Below, in pieces: positions 42,497 through 50,121 of a DNA stretch of 64,000 nucleotides. Below the pieces are notes generated by a model. The model was not told the DNA's origin, did no database searches, and saw only the letters and a program-made list of their open reading frames with translations. Origin of the DNA: Chitinophaga dinghuensis (GTDB taxonomy: Bacteria > Bacteroidota > Bacteroidia > Chitinophagales > Chitinophagaceae); the NCBI RefSeq assembly GCF_003259435.1, contig NZ_QLMA01000001.1, positions 806,001-870,000 on the forward strand, given 5' to 3'. Positions within the stretch are counted from its first letter, which is position 1. Every line of letters begins with the position of its first letter. The position numbers were made by a program, and so were the translations under genes.

Positions 42497-43876
42497 TTAT
42501 TTTGCGAGGTAACCAGTTTGAGTGGCTTCCATCATAGTGGCGGTAGCAGGAGCGTTGGATAATTGGTCTGCGCCTGCATCGAGCGGAGCTTTGCGGGGTT
42601 GACCATCCATATCTGTAGAAACGCCTGCTATGGCTTGTTTGCAGGCGCCTATTGCCGGGCTGCCGCTGGTAAGATGCCAGATGCCGTTATTGTCTTTTAC
42701 GAGTTTAGGATCTGTCATGCGTGCGCCGGTGGCGGGCATGTCTCCATTGCCGCTTACTTGCCAGAGGATGTTGCCGGTCCATACGGCGCCGGGGAAAGTA
42801 CCTCTGATATCGGCTGCTTTCCCACCGCCCTGGATAATATTCCAGGCAATGGTAACGGCGGTGGCGCCGAGGCCATCTTTGCGATCCGACATCAGGATAT
42901 TGGCGTGATTGTTAACCAGCGTATTGAAGGCGATGAGAACAGAATCGGGCCTGTCGTGGCAGGTAAGGAGAGATCCGGTGGCTACTTCTCCGTCGCCATT
43001 GCCGATATTAATACCTATTTCACAGTTTTCGAAGTAGTTGCTGTGGATGATATGATGATCTCCGAATATACGAAGGCCGGGTGTTTGAGTAAAATAGTTG
43101 CCATAGACCTGGCAGTAGTTGCCATGGCGGAGTGTGAACTGTGCTTTACAATTGCGGATGGTATTGTAGCGAAGGGTAACGGCAGATGATTTTACAGAGA
43201 TGAGTTCATTTTCACCTGCGCAGGCTTCAAAAACGTTGTACTCCACGATACTGTTACTGTTGCTCATACTGAATCCGCTAAGTCCGAACTGCAGGGCTTC
43301 TGCGCCGTTTCCTGTTTGTGGCTGGAAGTCGTTGAAGTAGTTATGATGAATCCAGAGTCGTTCTGCGATTTGGCTTCCCTGGCCACGAACGGCAATGAAT
43401 CTCCCCATACTATTCTTATGTTGGAAGGTGTTATAGTCTACTTGATGGTCGCTACCGGCGAGGAGTAGATATTCGCCATCGCCGGTAGTCTGGAAGACGT
43501 TCCGGGTAAAGCGGCAAAAACTGGTGCCTGGAGCGGTTTTAGTATGATTGGATTTATGGGTGAATTTAAACCATTTAATGTCTACGTATTTAGCTGGAGC
43601 GATGACCATGAAACCGCCGTTTCCGGTGATTTCGGCGCCTGCGGGGGAGGCGGACCGGATAATAATATGAGCGCTATTAGTACCGGCGCAGGCGATGGTA
43701 AGATCTGTGCTGGTGGTATATACGCCGTCTGCGAGGATGATTTCATCTCCTGGGTGTGCTTTGTTGACGGCGGTTTGTAGCGCATCGATAGAATTGACGC
43801 GGATGGTTTCTGCGAGCGACGGTAAGGTGGCGCAGGAGGCAAAGGTGAATGCGGCGATAGCAGCAATTTTTCTCAT
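42497..43876 (-). CDS. PL6-family polysaccharide lyase (alginate lyase/chondroitinase B-like)
   Basis: This is a 459-residue secreted protein with a signal peptide ending near SLAET. It forms one right-handed parallel beta-helix. PL6 features are IIIRSASPAGAEITGNGGF, the calcium and catalytic region ACAGENELISVKSSAV (catalytic Lys) and QFTLRHGNYCQVYGNYF (catalytic Arg). PL6 enzymes cleave alginate or dermatan/chondroitin by beta-elimination. No other alginate genes are nearby, so the substrate is open. A LacI-type palindrome lies 45 bp upstream, implying sugar-responsive control by a regulator encoded elsewhere. Confidence 0.92.
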   Translation of the reverse strand: MRKIAAIAAFTFASCATLPSLAETIRVNSIDALQTAVNKAHPGDEIILADGVYTTSTDLTIACAGTNSAHIIIRSASPAGAEITGNGGFMVIAPAKYVDIKWFKFTHKSNHTKTAPGTSFCRFTRNVFQTTGDGEYLLLAGSDHQVDYNTFQHKNSMGRFIAVRGQGSQIAERLWIHHNYFNDFQPQTGNGAEALQFGLSGFSMSNSNSIVEYNVFEACAGENELISVKSSAVTLRYNTIRNCKAQFTLRHGNYCQVYGNYFTQTPGLRIFGDHHIIHSNYFENCEIGINIGNGDGEVATGSLLTCHDRPDSVLIAFNTLVNNHANILMSDRKDGLGATAVTIAWNIIQGGGKAADIRGTFPGAVWTGNILWQVSGNGDMPATGARMTDPKLVKDNNGIWHLTSGSPAIGACKQAIAGVSTDMDGQPRKAPLDAGADQLSNAPATATMMEATQTGYLAK

Positions 43877-43920
43877 GTTGAGGAATGGATTAAGACAGTG
43901 ATGGCACTAAAATAGTGATT

Positions 43921-43938
43921 ATTGCAAACGATTGCAAT
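43921..43938. promoter_or_regulatory. LacI/PurR-type operator upstream of the PL6 lyase
   Basis: ATTGCAAACGATTGCAAT has 7-bp arms around a 4-bp ACGA centre, the typical shape of a LacI-family site with its central CG. It lies 45 bp before the lyase start, directly upstream of a near -7 match (TATTTTAG on the minus strand). No LacI-family gene is present in the window. Confidence 0.6.
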
Positions 43939-43970
43939 AAAGGTGTGAAAAAATAAAATTGATAATGGAA

Positions 43971-44381
43971 TTAATTTCTCAGCATATGTTTCCATTTGTT
44001 TTCCAGGATATTGCGAAGATTATCGCATAAATCCGTGAAGGAATTGGGTTTGGTCATGAAGAATTGAGCGCCCAGGTCCATGGCATCGTTAAAATCCTCT
44101 CTTAGGGTGGAAGTGGAGAGCATGATGATCTGGGTGAGTTTGAGGTGAGCGATTTTTTTGAGAGCGGTGAGGCATTCTTTCCCGTTCATTACTGGCATAT
44201 TGATATCCAGGAAAATAAAATCAGGGATGGAGATGCTGTTGTTTTGTAGTTTGGAGATGGCTTCTACTCCGCTTTCAAAAGTAAGCGCAAGGCTTTCAGG
44301 AGATACTTCCTGAAGTGCGTCACAGAACAATTGTCTGTCATCTGCATCATCATCTATCATCAGAATCGTGCGCTTAATCAT
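43971..44381 (-). CDS. Single-domain response regulator (receiver only)
   Basis: This is a 136-residue CheY-like protein with D10-D12 acidic cluster (MIDDDADDRQLF), phospho-acceptor D59 (FIFLDINMPVMNG), switch residues in IIMLSTST and Lys in FMTKPNSF. It has no output domain. In Bacteroidota such stand-alone receivers often act in phosphorelays with hybrid kinases or bacteriophytochromes; no kinase is adjacent. It has its own promoter. Confidence 0.93.
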   Translation of the reverse strand: MIKRTILMIDDDADDRQLFCDALQEVSPESLALTFESGVEAISKLQNNSISIPDFIFLDINMPVMNGKECLTALKKIAHLKLTQIIMLSTSTLREDFNDAMDLGAQFFMTKPNSFTDLCDNLRNILENKWKHMLRN

Positions 44382-44427
44382 ACTTGTGTTTTTGAAATGA
44401 GGACCGGTTTTCTTGTGTATGGTTTTT

Positions 44428-44435
44428 CAAAGGTA
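44428..44435 (-). promoter_or_regulatory. -7 promoter element TACCTTTG for the receiver gene
   Basis: This is a perfect TAnnTTTG match on the minus strand, giving a leader of about 43 nt. The rest of the 286-bp divergent gap up to the next gene shows no further structure except the promoter of that gene. Confidence 0.5.
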
Positions 44436-44633
44436 TCCTTATCAAAGGCATTGGTCTGATAAAGATAATCATTTGATCCGGTAAAAACTATATTTTTTCT
44501 GCGGTGATAATGCAGTGAAATGATTCGCGGATTACCATGCAGAGGAGTGAATGCAAGTTAATCTCCTTTGTAAATAAATAGGGTGATGTAATAGTTTTTA
44601 ACATTTTTTTATTCATTCAAAGTATTTATGAAT

Positions 44634-44641
44634 TACCTTTG
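44634..44641 (+). promoter_or_regulatory. -7 promoter element TACCTTTG for the Cys-rich/MbnP gene cluster
   Basis: This is a perfect TAnnTTTG match 26 nt before the start of the first gene of the MbnP/MbnH cluster. A T-rich stretch lies around the -33 position but there is no exact TTTG. Confidence 0.55.
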
Positions 44642-44667
44642 CGCGCAACTGACTGTAGCTCCATCTC

Positions 44668-45048
44668 ATGCGAAAAAAACTCATCACGATATTGTTGTTG
44701 CTCACCTGGTTTTGCCAGTTGTCGGGCCGCTATTTCGTTATGTTGGAGTTTTATGTGAGTCAGCAATACATTGCTGCCAATTTATGTGAAAACCGTGACA
44801 AGCCTAAGTTACATTGTAATGGTAAATGTCATTTGCGTAAGCAGTTGAGTGCAGAAGAAAAGCGTAACGAAGAAAATCCGGAGCGCAGAGCAGAGCATAA
44901 AAGTGAGGTTTTTCATGCCGGTAATCATCTTGCTATTACTTTCCAGGCAACTACATTTAGTACGCAGCAACAATTCAAAATACCTATCACCATTGGTTCT
45001 CCTGTAGATCAACCTACTGCTGTATTTCACCCGCCTGCTACGGCTTGA
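44668..45048 (+). CDS. Small membrane-anchored protein with CENRDKPKLHCNGKCHL motif
   Basis: This is a 126-residue protein with one N-terminal hydrophobic segment (MRKKLITILLLLTWFCQLSG), then a conserved-looking Cys/His element with three Cys and two His (residues about 44-62, LCENRDKPKLHCNGKCHLRK). After that comes a charged stretch (EEKRNEENPERRAEHKSEVF) and a Pro-rich tail. The Cys/His set could bind copper or another metal at the outer face of the inner membrane. I do not know a characterised homologue. It leads a cluster with MbnP- and MbnH-like genes, 164 bp downstream. Confidence 0.72.
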   Translation: MRKKLITILLLLTWFCQLSGRYFVMLEFYVSQQYIAANLCENRDKPKLHCNGKCHLRKQLSAEEKRNEENPERRAEHKSEVFHAGNHLAITFQATTFSTQQQFKIPITIGSPVDQPTAVFHPPATA

Positions 45049-45212
45049 TTACATCCATCTTTCTTTCTATTTCTTTTTATTAACGACAACTATTGTTGCG
45101 ACATCATTTGTATGTCCATCTGATAGCTTGTTTTCAACATTTTTTCTCTTTTACTGCCGACATTGATTCGGCGGGAGGGATTGCTATTGCTCATACTTAA
45201 GCTATTCATACC

Positions 45213-46031
45213 ATGAATATTAAATTCGTTTTCATTTATATACTTGTTATTTCCGCTATTGTACTCCAGTCATGTTCCCGTAAAGATGAAGTGGCGCCTG
45301 CAGGCGGAGGAGAGATGTCTACCTTGTCTGTTCAATTCGACAATATTGTGGGCGCAAAGAAGTTGCAGTTGAATACCGGCACTTATGTAAATGCCAGTGG
45401 AGAAACCTTTAAAATATCCTTGTTACAGTATTACATCAGTAATATTCAGCTGAAGGATGCAGCTGGAAAAACCTTTGTAGTACCGCAGGACAGCAGTTAC
45501 TTTCTGATTAAGGAGGGGAATGGTCCATCACAATTTGCCAAAGTACGGGTGCCAACGGGAGATTACTATACGCTCAGTTTTGTGTTGGGAGTAGATAGTT
45601 TACGCAATACGATGGATATCAGCAAACGTACAGGTGTACTGGATCCTGCAACGGGTATGGATAATGGTATGTACTGGAGTTGGAACAGCGGGTATATTTT
45701 CTTCAAGATGGAAGGAACCGCAGATGCTGTGCCGGCGGACCCTTCCGGGCAGCATAAATTTCGTTATCACATCGGGGGCTTTGGCGGATATAGCGCACCT
45801 ACCATCAATAATGTAAAAACAATCACCATTGATTTGCGCAATGGCGGTATTCCCAAGGTACGCGTGGGCCGGGAAGCGAATGTGCATCTGATGGTGGATG
45901 TGTTGAAAGTATTTGATGGAAGTACGCGTGTAAGTCTTGCTAAAAATTCTTCTGTCATGTTCAGTGATTTTTCGACACTCGTTGCGAATAACTATATAAA
46001 CATGTTCTTCCATGACCATACAGAAAACTAG
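45213..46031 (+). CDS. MbnP-family periplasmic lipoprotein (putative copper-binding)
   Basis: This is a 272-residue lipoprotein with lipobox VLQS-C (Cys at residue 21). It matches the MbnP-type layout: VQFDNIVGAKKLQLNTGTYV, ISLLQYYISNIQLKD, PTGDYYTLSFVLGVDSLRN and GMYWSWNSGYIFFKMEG. MbnP proteins of methanotrophs carry a Trp that the partner di-haem enzyme MbnH converts to kynurenine to form a copper site. Here W155 and W157 in MYWSW are the only tryptophans in the protein. The C-terminus ends FFHDHTEN, with a HxH pair. The MbnH-like gene follows 5 nt later. Confidence 0.85.
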   Translation: MNIKFVFIYILVISAIVLQSCSRKDEVAPAGGGEMSTLSVQFDNIVGAKKLQLNTGTYVNASGETFKISLLQYYISNIQLKDAAGKTFVVPQDSSYFLIKEGNGPSQFAKVRVPTGDYYTLSFVLGVDSLRNTMDISKRTGVLDPATGMDNGMYWSWNSGYIFFKMEGTADAVPADPSGQHKFRYHIGGFGGYSAPTINNVKTITIDLRNGGIPKVRVGREANVHLMVDVLKVFDGSTRVSLAKNSSVMFSDFSTLVANNYINMFFHDHTEN

Positions 46032-46036
46032 TGGCT

Positions 46037-47062
46037 ATGTATCGTAAACATTTGATAGTACTGCTTTGTGTAAATATTATATTGTTTGCATGCAGTAGAA
46101 AAAATGATACTGCTCCGTTATTTGCCGGCTTTCAACCGCCGGCAAATTTCCCTGCCCCGGTGTATGATCTGGCAAAGAATCCTGTTACCAGAGAAGGGTT
46201 TGAGTTAGGACGAAAATTATTTTATGAACCGAGGATGTCGAGGAATAATACGATATCCTGTGGAGATTGCCATTTGCAGACATCGGCATTCACCCATCAT
46301 GGGCATGATGTGAGTCATGGTATTGATGACCGCTTAGGCAGCAGGAATGCGCCTCCCATCATGAATCTGGCCTGGCATCCGGCTTTCATGTTGGATGGAG
46401 GAATATTTGATTTGGATTTGCAGCCTATTGCGCCCATCATGAATCCGGTTGAAATGGATGAAACCATGGAGAATGTACTACAGAAGCTCAGGGGGATTCC
46501 TACTTATCCGGAATTATTCCGTAAAGCTTTTGGTACGCCGGAGATAACGACGGCCCGACTCACCAAAGCAATGTCGCAATTTATGGTGATGGTTGTGAGC
46601 AGTAATTCCAAGTACGACCGGGTGATGCGTGGGGAAGGAATGCAGTTTACAGCGGCAGAAAGCGCGGGCTACAAGGTGTTTCAGCAACAATGTAATAGTT
46701 GTCATAAGGAACCTTTGTTCAGTGATTTTTCCTATCGCAACAATGGTATCGGAGCGGGGCCTAATAATGATTTAGGGAGATACGATATCACGCTGAATGC
46801 AGGGGATAAATACAAATTCAAAGTGCCTAGTTTGCGTAATCTTGGCTTTACGGCTCCTTATATGCATGATGGCCGTTTTTACGCCTTAGCGGGAGTATTG
46901 GATCATTATACCCATGAGGTGCAGGATATGCCCACGCTGGACCCTTTACTGAAAAATGGGCTGCCCTTATCCGCAACAGACAAAGAATACCTGCTGGCAT
47001 TTCTGCAAACGCTGAATGACACAACATTTATTAATGACCGAAGATTTTCTGAACAGCCGTAA
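46037..47062 (+). CDS. MbnH-family di-haem cytochrome c peroxidase-like protein
   Basis: This is a 341-residue exported protein. ATG 46037 gives a lipoprotein signal (LLCVNIILFAC); a GTG at 46031 overlapping the previous stop is less likely. Two c-type haem sites are visible: C75-GD-C78-H79 in ISCGDCHLQ and C219-NS-C222-H223 in QCNSCHKEP. Other family features are GFELGRKLFYEPRMSRN, NAPPIMNLAWHPAFMLDGG, PIMNPVEMDETMENV and YMHDGRFYALAGVLDHY. MbnH uses its two haems to oxidise a Trp of MbnP through a high-valent state. The tight linkage to an MbnP gene supports MbnH over a plain cytochrome c peroxidase. Confidence 0.9.
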   Translation: MYRKHLIVLLCVNIILFACSRKNDTAPLFAGFQPPANFPAPVYDLAKNPVTREGFELGRKLFYEPRMSRNNTISCGDCHLQTSAFTHHGHDVSHGIDDRLGSRNAPPIMNLAWHPAFMLDGGIFDLDLQPIAPIMNPVEMDETMENVLQKLRGIPTYPELFRKAFGTPEITTARLTKAMSQFMVMVVSSNSKYDRVMRGEGMQFTAAESAGYKVFQQQCNSCHKEPLFSDFSYRNNGIGAGPNNDLGRYDITLNAGDKYKFKVPSLRNLGFTAPYMHDGRFYALAGVLDHYTHEVQDMPTLDPLLKNGLPLSATDKEYLLAFLQTLNDTTFINDRRFSEQP

Positions 47063-47068
47063 AGTGCG

Positions 47069-47085
47069 CTGCAAAAGCTTTGCAG
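47069..47085 (+). other. Short hairpin after the MbnH gene
   Basis: CTGCAAA / TTTGCAG pair perfectly over 7 bp around a 3-nt loop, 7 nt after the MbnH stop, with a TTTTT run about 9 nt further on. It may be a weak terminator or processing site before the barrel protein gene. Confidence 0.35.
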
Positions 47086-47170
47086 ATAACATTTTTGTGG
47101 ATGCAAGAAGGATTTGCAAGGCGTTCCTTTTAAGGAAGATGGAAAGTTTTCGGAATAACATTAGCACATC

Positions 47171-48094
47171 ATGAAGAAAATAATATTAACATTCATCTTA
47201 TCAATACTAACGCTAACGGGCATACGAGCATGCGATATCTGTGGCTGTGGCGTCGGGAGTTATTATCTGGGTATTCTCCCGGATTTTAGTAAGCGCTTTG
47301 TTGGCCTGCGCTATCAGTATAAAACACTGCAATCTCACCTGGGGCCACATGGTACTACCTCTTATCTCACCACTGCCGAAACTTATCAAACAGCGGAATT
47401 ATGGGGAGGTTGGAACCTGGGAAAACGTTTCCGGATATTGGGCTTTGTACCAATGAACTTTAACAGTAAAAGTAATCAGGGAATAGTGCAACGTCAGTCT
47501 GGACTTGGAGATATTGCGGTGATCGGATTTTATAATCTGTTGGATAAACAGCAAACAGTAGGGAACGGTAAACTGCTGGTACAGTCGCTCTGGGTAGGGG
47601 CTGGTATTAAAGGTCCTACCGGGCGATATGAACAAGCCGCTAAACAAGCCGGAGGCGAATCTCCCAATAACTATCAACTTGGAACAGGGAGCATGGATTT
47701 TACCATGAATGTCATGTATGATGTGCGATTAATGGATGCCGGCATCAATGCCAATTTGAGTTACAAGATGAATACCACTAATCATTACGACTATCGTTAT
47801 GGCAATAAGTTTACCGCGAATATACTGGCCTACTATAAATTCAGAGTAAGGGAAAAACTAACGCTGGCGCCGGATGCAGGCGTGTTATATGAGGCGGCTG
47901 CAAAAGATCTGGATGCGGGTATGCAGATGGATATTTCCGGCGGACATACGCTGATGGGCACCGTAGGGGCGGAAGTGACCATGGGTAAAATCAGTATTGG
48001 AGGGAATTTTCAGCCGGTGATTAATCAGTCGCTCGCCGAAATGAGGGTGAAAGCCGGTAACAGGATGATGATTCACACCACGGTGTTGTTTTAA
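47171..48094 (+). CDS. Exported barrel-like protein with N-terminal CDICGCG motif
   Basis: This is a 307-residue protein with a signal peptide (MKKIILTFILSILTLTGIRA). The mature N-terminus begins at once with CDICGCGVGSYYLGILPDF, a compact three-Cys motif. The rest shows alternating strands of an outer-membrane barrel: ELWGGWNLGKRFRILGFVPM, SLWVGAGIKGPTGRY, and a terminal aromatic strand MIHTTVLF. No named function can be given. The Cys motif placed directly after the signal, and its position 108 bp after MbnH, suggest metal (copper or iron) handling at the outer membrane. Confidence 0.78.
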   Translation: MKKIILTFILSILTLTGIRACDICGCGVGSYYLGILPDFSKRFVGLRYQYKTLQSHLGPHGTTSYLTTAETYQTAELWGGWNLGKRFRILGFVPMNFNSKSNQGIVQRQSGLGDIAVIGFYNLLDKQQTVGNGKLLVQSLWVGAGIKGPTGRYEQAAKQAGGESPNNYQLGTGSMDFTMNVMYDVRLMDAGINANLSYKMNTTNHYDYRYGNKFTANILAYYKFRVREKLTLAPDAGVLYEAAAKDLDAGMQMDISGGHTLMGTVGAEVTMGKISIGGNFQPVINQSLAEMRVKAGNRMMIHTTVLF

Positions 48095-48136
48095 AGATGG
48101 TCGAATTAAATATGCTTTATTCAGTATATTTAATTC

Positions 48137-48727
48137 ATGAATAAAGCCCGTCTTGAAGCCTTTAGTGATGGCGTATTGGCCATCATCATCACCATCATGG
48201 TACTGGAAATAAAAGTTCCGCATGGAGCGGAATGGTCAGATTTACTGAAACAGTATCCGGTATTTTTCAGCTATATACTGAGTTTTATGTATGTCGGTAT
48301 ATACTGGTGTAATCATCATCACCTGTTGCATACTGTGAAACGTGTAACCTCCGGGATAATGTGGGCTAATATGCACCTGTTGTTTTGGTTATCATTGGTT
48401 CCTTTTGTGACTGGTTGGATGGGAGAAAATCATTTTGCACCCCACACTGTCACTGCTTATGCATTGGTGATGATATTATGTGGATCTGCATTTTCAGTAC
48501 TGCAAATAGCTATCAAGAAAGCCAATCCTAACGAGGGTAGGTTGGGATTGGCTTTGGCCAAATTGCGCACTAAAGCTTATATATCCGTGGTAGGTTATTT
48601 AATCGCTATTGCACTCGCATTTGTAAATACCTTTTTCTCTGGGGTTATTCTTTTGCTGGTGGCGGTAATCTGGTTTATCCCGTCGAAAGCGGTAGAACAG
48701 GCGCTGGAAGAAGAGCAACAAGGATAA
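48137..48727 (+). CDS. TMEM175/DUF1211-family membrane channel
   Basis: This is a 196-residue membrane protein with about six helices. The signature FSDGVLAIIITIMVLEIKVP at residues 9-28 contains the RxxxFSD element of the TMEM175 family. The second helix region FFSYILSFMYVGIYWCNHHH is also typical. Bacterial members are single-repeat proteins that form K+-selective tetramers. Its 42-nt spacing from the barrel gene allows co-transcription, but a functional link is not evident. Confidence 0.88.
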   Translation: MNKARLEAFSDGVLAIIITIMVLEIKVPHGAEWSDLLKQYPVFFSYILSFMYVGIYWCNHHHLLHTVKRVTSGIMWANMHLLFWLSLVPFVTGWMGENHFAPHTVTAYALVMILCGSAFSVLQIAIKKANPNEGRLGLALAKLRTKAYISVVGYLIAIALAFVNTFFSGVILLLVAVIWFIPSKAVEQALEEEQQG

Positions 48728-48817
48728 TCAAATCCTGCTGGCGACAAAATTGTTATAGTGGCTTGCTCGAGCTGTTCTGTTTTCATTTTGTCTGGCTTTT
48801 TTTCATGAAAAGAGATC

Positions 48818-48839
48818 CATAGCATGGTTACATGCTATG
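48818..48839. repeat. Hairpin beside the microsatellite
   Basis: CATAGCATG / CATGCTATG is a perfect 9-bp inverted repeat around a GTTA loop. No T tract follows, so it is not an ordinary terminator. It lies 8 bp before the pentanucleotide repeat. Confidence 0.5.
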
Positions 48840-48847
48840 AGATGAGG

Positions 48848-48932
48848 TATGGTATGGTAGGGTGTTGTATTGTATTGTATTGTATTGTATTGTATTGTAT
48901 TGTATTGTGTTGTGTTGTGTTGTATTGTATGG
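48848..48932. repeat. Pentanucleotide microsatellite (TATTG)n with variant units
   Basis: There are seventeen consecutive 5-bp units. The core is eight perfect TATTG units (48868-48907), then three TGTTG, one TATTG and one TATGG. The left side holds TATGG, TATGG, TAGGG and TGTTG. It lies between two convergent genes, TMEM175-like and UspA. An apparent minus-strand reading frame over it (NTIQYNTIQYNT type) is only the repeat read as codons. Confidence 0.9.
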
Positions 48933-49123
48933 TTTAAGTTAGGATAACTATAACGGCAATACGAATATTGCATAAGACCTATCATGAAAATACTATTCTC
49001 ACCATTTTGTTGCCGTCCCTTCCTTGTAAATACTTATAGGATCATTGTAATTGAAACTATTATGGGTATAATGGCATAGCGGTTAAGACATAGGTTTCGT
49101 GCTGTTGCATTAATCCATGACAT
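48933..49123. other. Intergenic stretch without recognised genes
   Basis: Together with the hairpin and microsatellite this completes a 396-bp gap. I see no ORF, promoter match or terminator. A GGCATAGCGGTTAAGACA stretch near 49070 looks vaguely like a tRNA D-arm, but no matching acceptor or T arm follows. Confidence 0.4.
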
Positions 49124-49948
49124 CTATAGTGGCAATACCAGCAATGGAACAGTAGTATTCCAGGCTAATCGTTGTGTGACGCTTTTTTGGAAGAAAGATA
49201 ATATGCTGTTGTTTTTGCGATGAATGGTGATAATCACATCTGCATGATGCGCTTGTGCAAAGTTGTTAATAGCAGAAGCCACATTATTGCTGGTGTCATA
49301 ATGGTATTCCACGTTATATTTATCCAGCAGGTCGTGCATGAGTTGGATCTCATCTCTTAACTCGGTGGTATAGCGTTCATTGCGAGCCAGATTAATCACC
49401 AGTACATGCCCCTGTAGTAAATCAAGTACACGGATCAGGTGTTCTTTACCTGCTTCTTTGAAGGTGGTAAGATCTATTGCCAGCACAATTTTTTTAGGAA
49501 TGGTGATTGGGGCATCCACAGGAATCAACATGAGCGGCATATTGATCTGGGCCATCGTGCGAATGGCAGTACTGCCTACCAATACTTTTTCCAGGTTGGA
49601 TTTTCCTTTCATACCCATCACAGTCAAACGTACATCCTCATTTTTACTGATCTCATCCAGTACTTCATTAATGGGAAGATTAGTACTGATACTGCGGATG
49701 GTAGTTGATTCACTGGTGATTACACTGAGTTTGGTTTGCCAATCCTGCAATAGTTTTTCGCTATCCGCCTGCAAATCGGGAATGCTCATGGCCACCACTG
49801 GTTGGTTGGCAAGTGCGGTAGGATTCAGGAAATAACTATTGAGTAGAATTAGTTGCTGGGTATTATAATATTTGGCCAGAAAGCAGGCATACTCGGCTGC
49901 ATGAAAGGCTGTGTCGGAGAAGTCGGTCAGAACCAGAATAGTTTGCAT
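49124..49948 (-). CDS. Universal stress protein with two UspA domains
   Basis: This is a 274-residue cytosolic protein made of two UspA folds in tandem. The first (1-145) starts ILVLTDFSDTAFHAAEYACF and carries the ATP-binding pattern GMKGKSNLEKVLVGST. The second (about 150-274, KIVLAIDLTTFKEAGKEHLI) ends TVPLLVLPL and lacks a clear GxxG nucleotide loop, so only the first domain is likely to bind ATP. Such proteins accumulate under oxygen limitation and stress. Quinone oxidoreductase and Crp/Fnr genes nearby support that context. Confidence 0.9.
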   Translation of the reverse strand: MQTILVLTDFSDTAFHAAEYACFLAKYYNTQQLILLNSYFLNPTALANQPVVAMSIPDLQADSEKLLQDWQTKLSVITSESTTIRSISTNLPINEVLDEISKNEDVRLTVMGMKGKSNLEKVLVGSTAIRTMAQINMPLMLIPVDAPITIPKKIVLAIDLTTFKEAGKEHLIRVLDLLQGHVLVINLARNERYTTELRDEIQLMHDLLDKYNVEYHYDTSNNVASAINNFAQAHHADVIITIHRKNNSILSFFQKSVTQRLAWNTTVPLLVLPL

Positions 49949-50121
49949 ATGATTAGATATTAACTATATTGAAAGAACAATCGAACATCATTATGGTTTT
50001 TATAAAGCAGGAAGAGAGTTGCTTCGTCAAGAGAAATACTACCGTTGAGGTGTGTATTTAAAAAGACGGCGATTGCAGGGACTGCTACAAAGAGTATTTC
50101 AAGATATAAAAAAATCGTGTC

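Noticed and set aside
42563-43189. 208-codon plus-strand open frame inside the PL6 lyase gene
   Set aside because: It is a shadow of the lyase on the other strand, with no motif or promoter.
44668-47062. Full methanobactin biosynthesis operon
   Set aside because: MbnP- and MbnH-like proteins are present but no precursor peptide, MbnB, MbnC or MATE exporter is seen, so the cluster is not called methanobactin synthesis.
48848-48932. Possible CRISPR array
   Set aside because: Units are 5 bp without spacers and there are no cas genes; it is a microsatellite.
48803-48985. 60-codon minus-strand frame over the microsatellite
   Set aside because: It encodes only the NTIQYNTIQ repeat generated by the pentamer; not a credible protein.
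49060-49110. tRNA-like D-arm sequence near GGCATAGCGGTTAAGACA
   Set aside because: No anticodon or T arm and no acceptor pairing could be found around it.
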